Under the pieces are notes generated by a model that worked only from the letters and a program-made list of their open reading frames with translations, was not told where the DNA came from and made no database searches. Of a DNA stretch of 64,000 nucleotides, positions 42,342 to 50,895 are shown one piece after another; the first letter of the stretch is position 1; every line of letters begins with the position of its first letter. The DNA is from Bacillota bacterium (GTDB lineage: Bacteria; Bacillota; Sulfobacillia; JAMCWA01): the NCBI GenBank assembly GCA_023475165.1, contig JAMCWA010000003.1:26850-90849 (forward strand), read 5' to 3'. The translations under genes were made by a program, and so were the position numbers.

Positions 42342-42554
42342 TTGGATCTGAAGGCCGACCATGATCCATTGCCCCTTCTGGATAAGGCTACCTTCATTGG
42401 ACGAGAGCTTCCCTACAAGTTGATTACCTTCTTGAACCGGACCCTTAAGAAAAAGGGAGTCATTTTTGGTTTAAAGGAACTGGGGGAAAGGGCTGAAGGT
42501 ATCGAATACGAAATTCGGGTATACGTTCTAGGAGAAGGCCGGGGAGGACAGTAG
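42342..42554 (+). CDS. DUF4264 (YpmA-type) small protein
   Basis: From TTG 42342 (after GAGAGGAAGTGA) the product is 70 residues: PLLDKATFIGRELPYKLITFLNRTLKKKGVIFGLKELGERAEGIEYEIRVY. The YK(L/V)ITFLNRTLKxxGxxFGL pattern is that of DUF4264/YpmA. Function is unknown. The frame opens at 42243, adding a low-complexity Pro/Arg-rich start that is unlikely to be native. Confidence 0.7.
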   Translation: MDLKADHDPLPLLDKATFIGRELPYKLITFLNRTLKKKGVIFGLKELGERAEGIEYEIRVYVLGEGRGGQ

Positions 42555-42790
42555 CTCCTGCACGTTGAGCCCGGTTTAGTCGATGGCCGCAGTTGCCGCG
42601 GTACGGTCGGGGCAGGTGTCTAAAGAGCTTCGCTCACATCAACCCAAACCCGGTAAGCTGGCGGAAACTGGACTTTTTCATGTTGGATCCCCATCCGCCT
42701 TTTGGCGGCCCCGGAAGTAGCTGGTTTGTTTCAGGGTAGGTTTAGGAGAGCGGCGGTTGTCCAATTCTGCGGCCAGAACAGGAGGCAGCT

Positions 42791-43030
42791 ATGGCTGTAA
42801 AGGTAATAGTCCACGGTCACTCGGCCGAATTCTTTCCCGAGAAGAAAGACACCTTTTTCTTCGAGGCCGATGGTCAGACCTCCATTGGAAAGTTTCTGGA
42901 TGACCTTGGTGTCAAGCGGGAGCTAATAATGAATGTCCTGGTCAATGGCAAAAGAAGGGGTAAGGAGTACGTCCCTCAGGAAGGGGACGAGATTATTCTG
43001 GTCTCGCCGCTGGCAGGAGGATGCCGGTAG
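42791..43030 (+). CDS. MoaD/ThiS-like ubiquitin-fold protein
   Basis: This 79-residue beta-grasp protein has VLVNGKRRGKEYVPQEGDEIILVSPLAGG, the C-terminal pattern of sulfur carriers MoaD and ThiS. The chain goes on two residues past the Gly-Gly (Cys-Arg), so the thiocarboxylate end would need trimming or the protein has another role. ATG 42791 follows CAGGAGGCAG. There is no MoaE, ThiG or E1-like partner nearby; the next gene is an MBL hydrolase. Confidence 0.82.
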   Translation: MAVKVIVHGHSAEFFPEKKDTFFFEADGQTSIGKFLDDLGVKRELIMNVLVNGKRRGKEYVPQEGDEIILVSPLAGGCR

Positions 43031-43078
43031 ATCACTATGGTTCCAGGTACCGCCACTAACCGTGGAATGGTTTTATTT

Positions 43079-43104
43079 TATAATGTTTTTATAATGTCTA
43101 TAAT
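43079..43104 (+). promoter_or_regulatory. Three successive TATAAT boxes before the MBL gene
   Basis: TATAAT occurs at 43079, 43090 and 43099 in an AT-rich patch. No clear -35 box is seen. One of them probably serves as the -10 element for the MBL-fold gene 30-45 bp downstream. Confidence 0.4.
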
Positions 43105-43127
43105 TTCAATGAACCAGGTGATTCTTG

Positions 43128-44024
43128 ATGGAGTTGCGGCAACTCTCCGAAAGGGTCTTTGTCCTGGAGGGGAGCACGAATATTGGCATTATTAGGAGTA
43201 GCCGTGGCCATGCGATAATCGTCGACACCGGGTTGGATGAATCCACCGCCCGGAAAATATTACGCCATTGTCAGGAGCTGGACTTGGAGCCGCAGGTGAT
43301 TATGACCACTCACGCCCATGCCGATCACTTTGGAGGAAATGCCTTTCTGGTGAAGCGGACGGGGGCGAAGGTTTGGGCCTCGCCATTTGAAGCTCACACC
43401 CTGGCCGCGCCTCTCTTGGAGCCCATGGGCCTCTACGGAGGTGTCCTACCGCCGGCAAACCTAAGAAACAAGTTCCTCCTGGCCCCGACCAGCCCGGTAG
43501 ACGTCTTGCTGGAGCCCGGCCGGCAGATCATGGACGGGCTGGAGGGGGAGGTCCTTTTGTTGGCGGGGCATTCCCCAGGGCAATTGGGCTTTGGGGTCGA
43601 CGGGGTTCTCTTTACGGCCGATGCCTTCTTCCCGGCGGAGGTTCTGGATAAGCATAAGCTTCCCTTTCTGGTGGATCTGGGCCAAACCATGGCCACCCTG
43701 AAGGCCCTGGCCGGGACCAAGTGGCATACATTTGTCCCTGGGCACGGGCCGGTCTTGACAAAGGTGGAGCCCTGCCTCGATTATAATCTGGAGCGTTTGC
43801 AGGAGATCAGGCAGCTGGTTCTTTCCAGCCTGGGCGAGCCACGTCAGGTGCAGGAGATCCTTTCTGACATCCTGGAACATTACGGCCTGCTGGCGGAGGC
43901 CCCCAGCATTTATCACCTGGACCTGGCAGCGGTGAAGGCCTTTCTAACTCACCTGGCCGACGCCGGGGAGATCGAGATGCGGGTGAAGGGGAACCGGCTG
44001 GTTTGGCAAAGGCTTCATTCATAA
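43128..44024 (+). CDS. MBL-fold metallohydrolase
   Basis: This 298-residue protein has the metallo-beta-lactamase fold: IIVDTGLDE, the metal motif TTHAHADHFGGNAFL, GHSPGQLG and VPGHGPVL. A helical C-terminal region (about 215-298) resembles the DNA-binding-like end found in some MBL hydrolases (EILEHYGLL, LTHLADAGEIEMRVKGNRLVW). Substrate is unknown; glyoxalase II-like or thioesterase roles are possible. ATG 43128 is 6 nt from AGGTGA. Confidence 0.88.
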   Translation: MELRQLSERVFVLEGSTNIGIIRSSRGHAIIVDTGLDESTARKILRHCQELDLEPQVIMTTHAHADHFGGNAFLVKRTGAKVWASPFEAHTLAAPLLEPMGLYGGVLPPANLRNKFLLAPTSPVDVLLEPGRQIMDGLEGEVLLLAGHSPGQLGFGVDGVLFTADAFFPAEVLDKHKLPFLVDLGQTMATLKALAGTKWHTFVPGHGPVLTKVEPCLDYNLERLQEIRQLVLSSLGEPRQVQEILSDILEHYGLLAEAPSIYHLDLAAVKAFLTHLADAGEIEMRVKGNRLVWQRLHS

Positions 44025-44071
44025 TTCTTGTTGCTTTCTTGTCTTGGAGTGAGAGATTCTGGCCCCCAGTT

Positions 44072-44209
44072 ATGAGCAAAACCAGGAATCAATTGTGCAA
44101 TTCGATGATGGTTTATAACGGTTCTACGGACCAGCCCGGCGGGAAAAAGCCAGTTAGCAAGGATGGCCGCTTGTTGGAATGGTTTACGAATCTTCCTGAT
44201 TCTCGTTAG
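44072..44209 (+). CDS. Possible small protein (45 residues)
   Basis: The frame starts ATG 44072 and ends TAG 44209, right before the next gene's ribosome site. The product is polar with no recognised motif. The nearest purine-rich site (GGAGTGAGAG) is about 17 nt upstream, which is far. It may be a chance frame. Confidence 0.2.
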   Translation: MSKTRNQLCNSMMVYNGSTDQPGGKKPVSKDGRLLEWFTNLPDSR

Positions 44210-44214
44210 GAGTG

Positions 44215-44838
44215 ATGGGATTGGAGGAAGGGACTTTAGCCAACCAACCTTTACTATGGCTGGAAGGTACTCAAAGCCACTACCATACCGGTTTTGCCGC
44301 TGAGATCAAGGTTGTCTTCGGCCCCCGGATGAGGCCGGACCGGCTCTTGGAGCCGGAGGAAGTGGAGGTATACCTCCATGATCCCAGAGGAGGGAAGTCG
44401 CCGCTTTCTTTACGGAAAAAAGAAAAGAACTGGCTGGTCTTCAGTTTCTTACCACAGGAAGAAGGGGCCCTAACCGTGATCGGTGAAAGACGGGGGGAAG
44501 GACGGCAGTACCTGGCCAAGACCATCATCTCCGTAGGACACGATATTGTCCTGGCTCCAACGCCGGCTGGCTTGCCGCTGGAGCTACAGCCGTTGTCTTC
44601 ACTGGAGGTCCACCAGGGCGATTCTTTCACCTTGACCCTTTTGGGCGGCGGCCAACCTCAGCCTGAAGGGGAGGTTTTGGCCACGTACAGCTTTAATCTT
44701 GAAGAAACGTTTCCATATAAGCGCAAGACTGACGCTGCAGGCAGGGCCACTTTTCCTCTGGAAAAGATGGGAAATTGGCTTTTTGTGGCACAAGCCTCTG
44801 GGTTCTTAACAACATATACCTTACTGCGTGTGAGATAA
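44215..44838 (+). CDS. Beta-sandwich protein resembling DUF4198
   Basis: This protein of about 207 residues has two beta-rich parts. The second (LEVHQGDSFTLTLLGGGQPQPEGEVLATYS, then KRKTDAAGRATFPLEKMGNWLFVAQ) resembles DUF4198/carboxypeptidase-regulatory-like domains that accompany metal-uptake systems. There is no signal peptide or membrane anchor, so it appears cytoplasmic. ATG 44215 or TTG 44221 may be used after TTAGGAG. Family assignment is tentative. Confidence 0.55.
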   Translation: MGLEEGTLANQPLLWLEGTQSHYHTGFAAEIKVVFGPRMRPDRLLEPEEVEVYLHDPRGGKSPLSLRKKEKNWLVFSFLPQEEGALTVIGERRGEGRQYLAKTIISVGHDIVLAPTPAGLPLELQPLSSLEVHQGDSFTLTLLGGGQPQPEGEVLATYSFNLEETFPYKRKTDAAGRATFPLEKMGNWLFVAQASGFLTTYTLLRVR

Positions 44839-44982
44839 GCCTGGATCTGCTCAGTGTAAGACCCGACCGAAGCTGGTTCAAGGTGAGGAGCTAACTTACA
44901 AACATCCCCTGAAGCCGATCACGGGCAAGCCCGGCGAGGGCGAACTGCTCTTGGTCAGAGATCAATTACTAAATGAGCCTGT

Positions 44983-45189
44983 TCACCAAATGAACCGGCG
45001 GTACAACGAGCGGAAGATGTCGATAGACGTGATGACCTTGACAATCCAGCCGCCCGGGGAACCTGGTTGATTCGTCAAACTTTCCCCACCTGGCTTAGTT
45101 TTTCGGTTTATTCGCCGCTGAGCGAAGCTGTTGAGCGAGGTCCGATACGAATCGACATAGTCAATCCTTATCTTTTCTGCGGTTAACAT
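44983..45189 (-). CDS. Possible leaderless small protein (68 residues)
   Basis: ATG 45189 lies only 7 nt after a near-consensus -10 box, so the transcript would start at or next to the ATG without a leader. The product is basic (TAEKIRIDYVDSYRTSLNSF at the start, Arg-rich later), with no family recognised. The rest of the gap 44839-45375 holds no clear gene; a short stop-free stretch on the plus strand (44835-45070) lacks a start and may be a remnant. Alternatively the promoter makes a non-coding RNA. Confidence 0.3.
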   Translation of the reverse strand: MLTAEKIRIDYVDSYRTSLNSFAQRRINRKTKPGGESLTNQPGSPGGWIVKVITSIDIFRSLYRRFIW

Positions 45190-45196
45190 AATATAT

Positions 45197-45225
45197 ATTA
45201 TAAGACGTAGCCGGACGTTTGACAA
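45197..45225 (-). promoter_or_regulatory. Near-consensus promoter without an assigned gene
   Basis: On the minus strand TTGTCA (45220-45225), a 17-bp spacer and TATAAT (45197-45202) form a strong sigma-A promoter reading towards 44840. Confidence 0.65.
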
Positions 45226-45375
45226 AAAACGGCAGGCGCCAAAGGACCAGGACCGGCCCTTCGCCCCTTCCCCCTCGTTTACCTCCGATCCCGGCTCTTC
45301 CTCAATAGGCAAGGGCTCCTCAAAACACAGCGGCATAATCGCACGATAATCACTGCGGGCTTTGGATCGGAGCAG

Positions 45376-46152
45376 TTAGCCCCTTTCCTCACATGACTTC
45401 GTTGTCCCGGAGATTTTGGCAATGGCCCGGCGCCAGGAATCGCTCTCTTTCCCGGGTGGCTCTTTTGCATAGCGGTAATCGTACTTTCGCAAGAGCTCGG
45501 CCAGCTCCCCTGCCAGATCCCGGAATTTTACCATTTCTAGAATGGCCAGTTTCCGACGAGCCGATGCGAGACGCTCTCTGGGCTCAATCCTGGTCCATGA
45601 TAGACATTGTCGCAAATGCTCCAGACAAAGGCCATCACTCTGGCGAAAAGCCTCTTCTATCTCCGGTTCTGAGATTGCCGACATTAACTCCTCACAATAG
45701 CGTTCGAACGCTTCTTTCTGGTTTTCACAGGCCGGGCAAATGGCCCGCGGGGTCAGGTCTGGTTCACCAGTCAGACGCGGCCGAAACGGCCAAGGTAACC
45801 GTTTCTTCCGTGTCGATATGGCTGTCGACCGTGCCGCCAGAGGTGCCAGCTGCTCGATGGCCGCTGACACGAGGTCGCTGTATATTATGCCCAGGCCAAG
45901 GGCGTCTCCCAACGTGGCCAGTTCATGGCCGTGATAGGTACAAAAGCCCCAGGCAGCCTGGATCTTTTCTCTCACCCCTGGATCATTAACGTTTTCGTAA
46001 AGCAGGGCTTCCAGGTAAGCCGAGACAGTTTTCCGGCCCAACCGACAGATGGGGCATCCTGGTTCCCGGAGGGCTTCCAGGAGTTTGTAATAAGCCAATC
46101 CTCGGTTTGACCGAAAGTGCTCCGATTTGGGCTCCGAAGGTGATCCGTGCAC
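45376..46152 (-). CDS. DUF6062 family protein (paralogue A)
   Basis: This 258-residue soluble protein has two related halves, each with a CPxC motif and a later C/H pair: CPICRLGRKTVSAYLEALLYENVNDPGVREKI then FCTYHGHEL, and CPACENQKEAFERYCEEL then LCLEHLRQCL. The pattern suggests two metal or redox sites. It ends with YDYRYAKEPPGKESDSWRRAI, typical of DUF6062. Function is unknown. GTG 46152 follows GGAGGGGTGGGGG. A paralogue (46741-47532) and a HEAT protein are adjacent. Confidence 0.85.
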   Translation of the reverse strand: MHGSPSEPKSEHFRSNRGLAYYKLLEALREPGCPICRLGRKTVSAYLEALLYENVNDPGVREKIQAAWGFCTYHGHELATLGDALGLGIIYSDLVSAAIEQLAPLAARSTAISTRKKRLPWPFRPRLTGEPDLTPRAICPACENQKEAFERYCEELMSAISEPEIEEAFRQSDGLCLEHLRQCLSWTRIEPRERLASARRKLAILEMVKFRDLAGELAELLRKYDYRYAKEPPGKESDSWRRAIAKISGTTKSCEERG

Positions 46153-46227
46153 GGATTTTCCCCCACCCCTCCGACTGAAAAGGTAAAATGTGTCACCGCG
46201 CCGCGAAGTCTCGATTAGCGGAGGCTC

Positions 46228-46674
46228 TTAACATTTCTTCATCGAACGGCTCTTTCCTGCTTTCCCTGAGACCTCCAGCGCCAAAAGTGCCTCCTCTCGT
46301 ACGGCAGAATTTGGGTCGGCCGTGGCTTCTTCCAGGGCCAGCCGGGTCTGTGGCCCACCTATCTTGGCAATAGCCCTGATCGCTTCCACCCTGACCAACA
46401 GGAAAGAACGCTGCGAAGCAGCACTGATTAGGGCAAGAGAAGCAGGTTCTCCGATTTCCCCCAGGGCCCAGACTATCTCTTTCAAAATGTACGGATCGTT
46501 CTCGTTTCCCCGGTAAGCTTCGATTAGTCGCGAGACCGCGCGAACCGCCCTTTTCTCCCCCAGGATGTGGGCGGCGTTCAACCGCACCGTGGAGTCTGGG
46601 TGGTCTAGGGCGGCCATTAATTTGTCGACGTAATCGGTATTTTCTTGGTAGGCGGGCTCTTTTCCTGTTTCCAT
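46228..46674 (-). CDS. HEAT-repeat protein
   Basis: This 148-residue protein consists of about four HEAT repeats (TVRLNAAHILGEKRAVRAVSRL, ILKEIVWALGEIGEPASLALI, VRVEAIRAIAKIGGPQTRLAL, VREEALLALEV), a scaffold for protein binding. ATG 46674 lies 11 nt after GAGGTGG; a GTG at 46689 is in frame. It sits between two DUF6062 paralogues on the same strand, so a complex with them is possible. Confidence 0.85.
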   Translation of the reverse strand: METGKEPAYQENTDYVDKLMAALDHPDSTVRLNAAHILGEKRAVRAVSRLIEAYRGNENDPYILKEIVWALGEIGEPASLALISAASQRSFLLVRVEAIRAIAKIGGPQTRLALEEATADPNSAVREEALLALEVSGKAGKSRSMKKC

Positions 46675-46740
46675 ACCGGCTGAAACCACCTCTACGTCAA
46701 CATCTTAGAGTATCCTTCTTGCCCATCCGGGGTTTCCCTC

Positions 46741-47532
46741 TTACCCATCTTGTCCATCATACCCATCCTGTCCTGGGTTTTTAGCACTGGTACCGTCTGA
46801 CCGTACTTTTTCCCCAGCAAAAAAACGGATGGCCTGTTGCCAAGCCAGCTGTTCCACACCTCTTGGCTCGTGGGCGAAACGGTAATCCCTTTTTCGCGAA
46901 TACTCCGTTAGTCCCGCGATAAGTCCAGCCAGGTTCCTTAGCTGTCTCTCGGTCAGGTAAGCGCTGAGATCAGGTGGAGCCTTTTTCAGCGCTAGCAAGA
47001 AATGTTCATGGCAGAGGTACCCAGATTGGTCGTAGGCGGCCTTGACTTCCGGATCGTGGAGCCATTTGATTAACAAGGTCACCGCCTCGGCGGAGGAAGC
47101 CCGGATAGTTTCACAGACTGGACAGGGCTCTTTTCTTTGTAAAAAGGCCAGGGCCCGCAATGAAGATCTTTTCCGGTGAAAAATGCGGCAGAGCCAGGAG
47201 AAGGGCCAGATCCGGGAAATTGGGTTGAGGCAGAGCTCAGGGGGCCGTTGAGCCGGCCGCCCTTTCGTTTCCGAAAGAAGCCTGTTCAGCTTCTGGCTAA
47301 GATCGCGAGCCAGCCATTCAAAGGTGGAACTGACTTGAATGGCCTGACGCTTCTCCAACTCCCACGCGTGCCGGTGACAAAAACCACCTTCAACCAAGGA
47401 CGAAAGCATGGGCCCGGAGTAATAATACTCGAGGAGGAACCACCGATAAAATACCTCCGTGCTCTCTTCGGCAAAGCGACAGGCCGGACATTCCCCTCGT
47501 TCTAGATAAAACAGGAGCTGTTTTTTGAACAT
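46741..47532 (-). CDS. DUF6062 family protein (paralogue B)
   Basis: This 263-residue protein shares the two-half design of its neighbour: CPACRFAEESTEVFYRWFLLEYY then FCHRHAWELE, and CPVCETIRASSAEAV then LCHEHFLLAL. The DUF6062 end YDYRFAHEPRG-like DYRFAHEPRGVEQLAWQQAI is present. The tail has a small GQDGYDGQDG repeat. ATG 47532 follows GGAGGAGAAAGAGG. With the HEAT gene and paralogue A it forms a minus-strand trio. The function is unknown. Confidence 0.85.
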   Translation of the reverse strand: MFKKQLLFYLERGECPACRFAEESTEVFYRWFLLEYYYSGPMLSSLVEGGFCHRHAWELEKRQAIQVSSTFEWLARDLSQKLNRLLSETKGRPAQRPPELCLNPISRIWPFSWLCRIFHRKRSSLRALAFLQRKEPCPVCETIRASSAEAVTLLIKWLHDPEVKAAYDQSGYLCHEHFLLALKKAPPDLSAYLTERQLRNLAGLIAGLTEYSRKRDYRFAHEPRGVEQLAWQQAIRFFAGEKVRSDGTSAKNPGQDGYDGQDG

Positions 47533-47589
47533 CCTCTTTCTCCTCCCCCGCCGGTATCCTACCCCAACAACGGGTCCGGGGGAAATGGA

Positions 47590-48816
47590 CTACTGGCGGG
47601 GCACCTTTTTCACTATGAGGAGCAGAGGGACGGAGATCAGCTGCAGGGCCCAGGAGAGAATGACAACGGACACCAGCGAGGAATCATAGAGAATGCCCAT
47701 CAGGGCGCTGCCCAAGAACCAAAAAACCCCGTAACCGGTATTGAAAAGTCCGTAAGCAGCACCACGTCTGTTCGCCGGGATCATCTCGGCGATGGCGGCC
47801 CGCATGATGGACTCTTGTGCCCCCATCCCTGCCCCCCATAAGGACATCCCGAGGAGGGCGTTATGAAAATTACCAAAGAAAACCAAAGGGGCAAAAAGAG
47901 AGGTGACCAGGGTAACCAAGGCGAGGACGGTGAAGCCGAACTTATCGAACAAACGGCCAAACAGAAGGGCGGCCAGGGCATCGACACCCATGGCCAAGGC
48001 ATAAAGCATTGGAATCCAGTCATCTTTAACGATGGCTACTTTTTTTAGATGATAGGCGATGAGGGGGAAATCGACATAACCAGCCGCAATAAAAGCCACC
48101 GCGGCCAGATAAAACCAGAACCGGGGTCCAAAACCGGTAGTTTCCAGTTTTCCGGGATCCAATTCGAAATCCCGGGGGCGAGGGTAAAGAAGGCGGGCCA
48201 GGAAAAGCACGCCCAAAGCTAAGAGAGCCGGGAAGAGCAACACGCCGAAGCCAAAACGGTAACCGCCGCGAAAATAAAGAACAGCAGCCACTATGGTTGG
48301 CCCCAGAATGGCCCCGATCTGATCCATGGCTTCGTGTAAACCGAAACCCCAGCCGCGGCCCATTCTCTTGGTGGCATGGGATAACATGGCGTCGCGGGCC
48401 GGGTTGCGGATCGCTTTGCCCATTCTTTCCGCTATCATGAGGGCAGCCGCGATTTCCCAGCGCCCAGCCAGGGCTAAGAGGGGTACGGCCAAGAGGTTGA
48501 CCACATAGCCGATGAAGGTGACCGCCCAATACCTGCCGGTTCGGTCGCTAATATAGCCGGAGACAAGACGCAGGCCATACCCGACCAGCTCGCCAAAGCC
48601 GGCCACTAGCCCGACCACAGCCGCGCTGGCCCCCAATTCTCCTAAAAAGGGGCCGGTGATGCTCCGGGCCCCTTCGTAGGTCATGTCGGCCAACAAGCTG
48701 ACCACGCCCAACAAAAGGACAAAGCGGAGGGCGGCCTCTCGGGAGATCTCTTTCTTCTCCTCGGTTGATCTCTTCAGTGGCGACCGGGTTTCCAAGCTGC
48801 GGGTTTCGGATCCCAT
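47590..48816 (-). CDS. Major facilitator superfamily transporter
   Basis: This 408-residue protein has about 11-12 membrane helices. The MFS loop motif appears as GYISDRTGRYWAVTFIGY after helix 2, and RMGKAIRNPARDAMLSHAT and LHEAMDQIGAILGP follow, patterns typical of a prokaryotic MFS group with unknown substrate. The ATG at 48816 follows AAAGGAGAGG. It is downstream of uspA and the antiporter by 157 bp and may belong to the same response, but no fluoride aptamer is seen before it. Confidence 0.9.
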   Translation of the reverse strand: MGSETRSLETRSPLKRSTEEKKEISREAALRFVLLLGVVSLLADMTYEGARSITGPFLGELGASAAVVGLVAGFGELVGYGLRLVSGYISDRTGRYWAVTFIGYVVNLLAVPLLALAGRWEIAAALMIAERMGKAIRNPARDAMLSHATKRMGRGWGFGLHEAMDQIGAILGPTIVAAVLYFRGGYRFGFGVLLFPALLALGVLFLARLLYPRPRDFELDPGKLETTGFGPRFWFYLAAVAFIAAGYVDFPLIAYHLKKVAIVKDDWIPMLYALAMGVDALAALLFGRLFDKFGFTVLALVTLVTSLFAPLVFFGNFHNALLGMSLWGAGMGAQESIMRAAIAEMIPANRRGAAYGLFNTGYGVFWFLGSALMGILYDSSLVSVVILSWALQLISVPLLLIVKKVPRQ

Positions 48817-48972
48817 GCTTATCCTCTCCTTTTTGGACTAGTGAATAAAGGAGGCCGGGGGCAATGGTCGGATTTTGGTCGGAGTATAAGGGAACCTCTC
48901 CAGCTGGCCGAGCCGGCCCGGTTAATTTCCTCAAGTTAGGTGACCGGTCAAGTTACGTGTCCTGGAGCGAGG

Positions 48973-49398
48973 TCACTTGCCCTTGACCACCAACACCGGG
49001 CAGTGCGCATGGCGGACGGTGGCTTCCGATACACTCCCCATCAGGTAACGCTGGATCGTGCTCAAACCCCGGGCCCCCATCACGATTAAATCGCAGCCCC
49101 TGGCTTCGGCGAAACGAACCAGGGCATCGGCCGGATGACCGGGGATGACCGAAGTTTCTATTTCCACCCCTTCTTCTTGGGCGAATCCTTTCGCTTCCTC
49201 TAAGGCCCGACTAAAGAACTTCGTCGCGTCTTCCAAAGCGCCGTTCACTTCATCGCGTAGATCAGAGAATTCCGGAAGGTGGGCCACGGAAACGGCGCAT
49301 AGGCTGGCTCCGTATTTTTGGGCCAGATCTACCGCCACCGTCAGCGCCCGGCGAGCATGCTCCGACCCGTCGATGGCGACCAAGATTCTTTCAAACAT
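48973..49398 (-). CDS. Universal stress protein (UspA family)
   Basis: This 141-residue protein begins FERILVAIDGSEHARRAL and has the ATP-binding pattern GARGLSTIQRYLMGSVSE near 105-125, with VLVVKG at the end. It belongs to the ATP-binding USP class. Its ATG is 2 bp after the stop of the antiporter gene, so it is co-translated with it. USP domains often regulate cation/proton antiporters. Both genes follow a fluoride riboswitch. Confidence 0.93.
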   Translation of the reverse strand: MFERILVAIDGSEHARRALTVAVDLAQKYGASLCAVSVAHLPEFSDLRDEVNGALEDATKFFSRALEEAKGFAQEEGVEIETSVIPGHPADALVRFAEARGCDLIVMGARGLSTIQRYLMGSVSEATVRHAHCPVLVVKGK

Positions 49399-49400
49399 CT

Positions 49401-50636
49401 TTAGTCATCCCCTTTTTCATTTCCAAGTTTCACTTCGAAGGCCAGTTCGTCGGCTTTGACCCGTTTTTTGCCCTCCGGTCTGACGGCCGTTGGAGACAGT
49501 TCGGCGCCGCGGTTTCCGAAAGCGGCTAACGGTAAGAAGAACCGCTGGGCGACAATGGTGGGCACGACCGCGCTCAAGATGACCACTGTCACCAGGGCCG
49601 TATATTGCAAGCGGGTCACTATGCCATGGGTTAGACCGAATAAGGCGGAAATGGTACCGAAAGTCAGGCCCGTGGACATGAGGAGTGTGGAGTACATGCC
49701 CTCCCGGGGGTCAAAGCGAAAGACCCGCGTCAAAGGCCAAACCCCAAGAAACTTGGTGAAGACCTTCAGCAAAAGAGCCAGGGCAATAAAGCCGAGGCTG
49801 GCCCAGACTGCCGGCAGGGAAACCAAAAGACCGGCTTTCAAAAAGTAGAAGGGCGTGAGTAAAGCAAAGGCCATGGCCCGCATCCGGTGGAGGAGGTCTC
49901 TTTCCTTCAGGAAGAAGCCGGCCACAGCTAAACCCAACAGGTAGGCCGGCAAAACGGCTTCGCTTTTGGCCTGACTGGCCAGTCCTCCCAAGAAAAAGAG
50001 GAGAAAGAAGAGATACTTGACCTCTAGCTGACCGACCCGGTTGCCGTATTTCCGGAAAAACCAGCGGGTGAGCCAGGGGGTGAGGCTGAGGACGAAGGCG
50101 GACACCGCAACGAAAAGGAGCAACCAGGCGTTGAAATCGGCAAAGAGGACTCCCAGGGCCACTACTGTTCCCAAGTCATTGACGAAACAGGCCGCCAGGA
50201 GGAGCTTCCCCAATTCGGTTTCATTGAGGCCGGTTTCCACCATGACGGCATAAACGACGGCCACAGAAGTAGTTGAAAGGGCTATACCGCCGATTTGGGC
50301 GGCGGGAACGCTCCAGCCCACGACGTAGCGGGTGAAGAGGTATACTCCGGCAAAGGGGAGCAGAAAAGCGGCCAGCCCGATGGAAAAACTCTCCTTGAAT
50401 TTGGTCCGCAAGACCACTGGATCCACTTCCGCCCCGGCCAAGAAGGTCAAAAGGATGCTGCCGAAACCGGCCAGGTAATCGACCCAAGGGGCCGTATGCA
50501 AGCCGAGGAGATTACCGGCTAAAACCCCAATGAAGATTTCCAGCAAGGAAATGGAGATCCCGGTCCAACTAGCCAAAAGACCGCTGACGAGAGCTAAACC
50601 CATCCACAACGACGCCGTTAACCAGAGATTTGTCAT
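49401..50636 (-). CDS. CPA-family cation/proton antiporter behind a fluoride riboswitch
   Basis: This 411-residue protein has about 12 membrane helices. Its FVNDLGTVVALGVLF segment carries the Asn-Asp pair of the CPA1/CPA2 ion site, and ALSTTSVAVVYAVMVETGL lies on the previous helix. It probably exchanges Na+ or K+ for H+. The transcript leader has a fluoride aptamer, and Na+/H+ antiporters are a known class in the fluoride regulon. The ATG at 50636 lies about 160 bp after the riboswitch terminator. It has a short hydrophilic tail and is coupled to uspA. Confidence 0.92.
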   Translation of the reverse strand: MTNLWLTASLWMGLALVSGLLASWTGISISLLEIFIGVLAGNLLGLHTAPWVDYLAGFGSILLTFLAGAEVDPVVLRTKFKESFSIGLAAFLLPFAGVYLFTRYVVGWSVPAAQIGGIALSTTSVAVVYAVMVETGLNETELGKLLLAACFVNDLGTVVALGVLFADFNAWLLLFVAVSAFVLSLTPWLTRWFFRKYGNRVGQLEVKYLFFLLFFLGGLASQAKSEAVLPAYLLGLAVAGFFLKERDLLHRMRAMAFALLTPFYFLKAGLLVSLPAVWASLGFIALALLLKVFTKFLGVWPLTRVFRFDPREGMYSTLLMSTGLTFGTISALFGLTHGIVTRLQYTALVTVVILSAVVPTIVAQRFFLPLAAFGNRGAELSPTAVRPEGKKRVKADELAFEVKLGNEKGDD

Positions 50637-50797
50637 CGACGGAACCCCTTTCTTTTTTGCGGCGGGGCTTTTTCTCTGAAACCGGTTCCTGTTTGGGCTG
50701 GGCGTTGGCCGGTGTGCTATACTGGTCTACGCCTTCTGCACCACATCTAAGTTAAGTATCTAAGTTTTAACACCCGGGTGCCGAGGAACGGACAAAG

Positions 50798-50880
50798 AAA
50801 AAGCCCCTACCAACCATAATGACTATGATCGGTAGGAGCCATCAGCTTTCCAGAGCGTTAGAGGCAGGCTCCATTGCCTT
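50798..50880 (-). promoter_or_regulatory. Fluoride riboswitch (crcB motif) of the antiporter-uspA operon
   Basis: Read on the minus strand: GGCAATGGAGCCTGCC, then AACGCTCTGGAAAGCTGATG, then GCTCCTACC. GGAGCC pairs with GGCTCC to form the pseudoknot of the fluoride aptamer. GCTCCTACC also pairs with GGTAGGGGC of a terminator ending TTTTT (50798-50840). Fluoride binding should keep the pseudoknot and block the terminator, so the operon is on when fluoride is high. Confidence 0.92.
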
Positions 50881-50895
50881 TCGTAACTGAGAAGA

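Noticed and set aside
44835..45070. Plus-strand coding frame with GKPGEGELLLVRDQLLN
   Set aside because: Stop-free for about 75 codons but without a start codon or ribosome site at a usable position and no recognised family.
48850..48880. Possible third fluoride aptamer before the MFS gene (GGGGGCAATGG)
   Set aside because: The motif is on the plus strand, opposite to the gene, and lacks the GCTGATG and GGCTCCTAC parts and a terminator.
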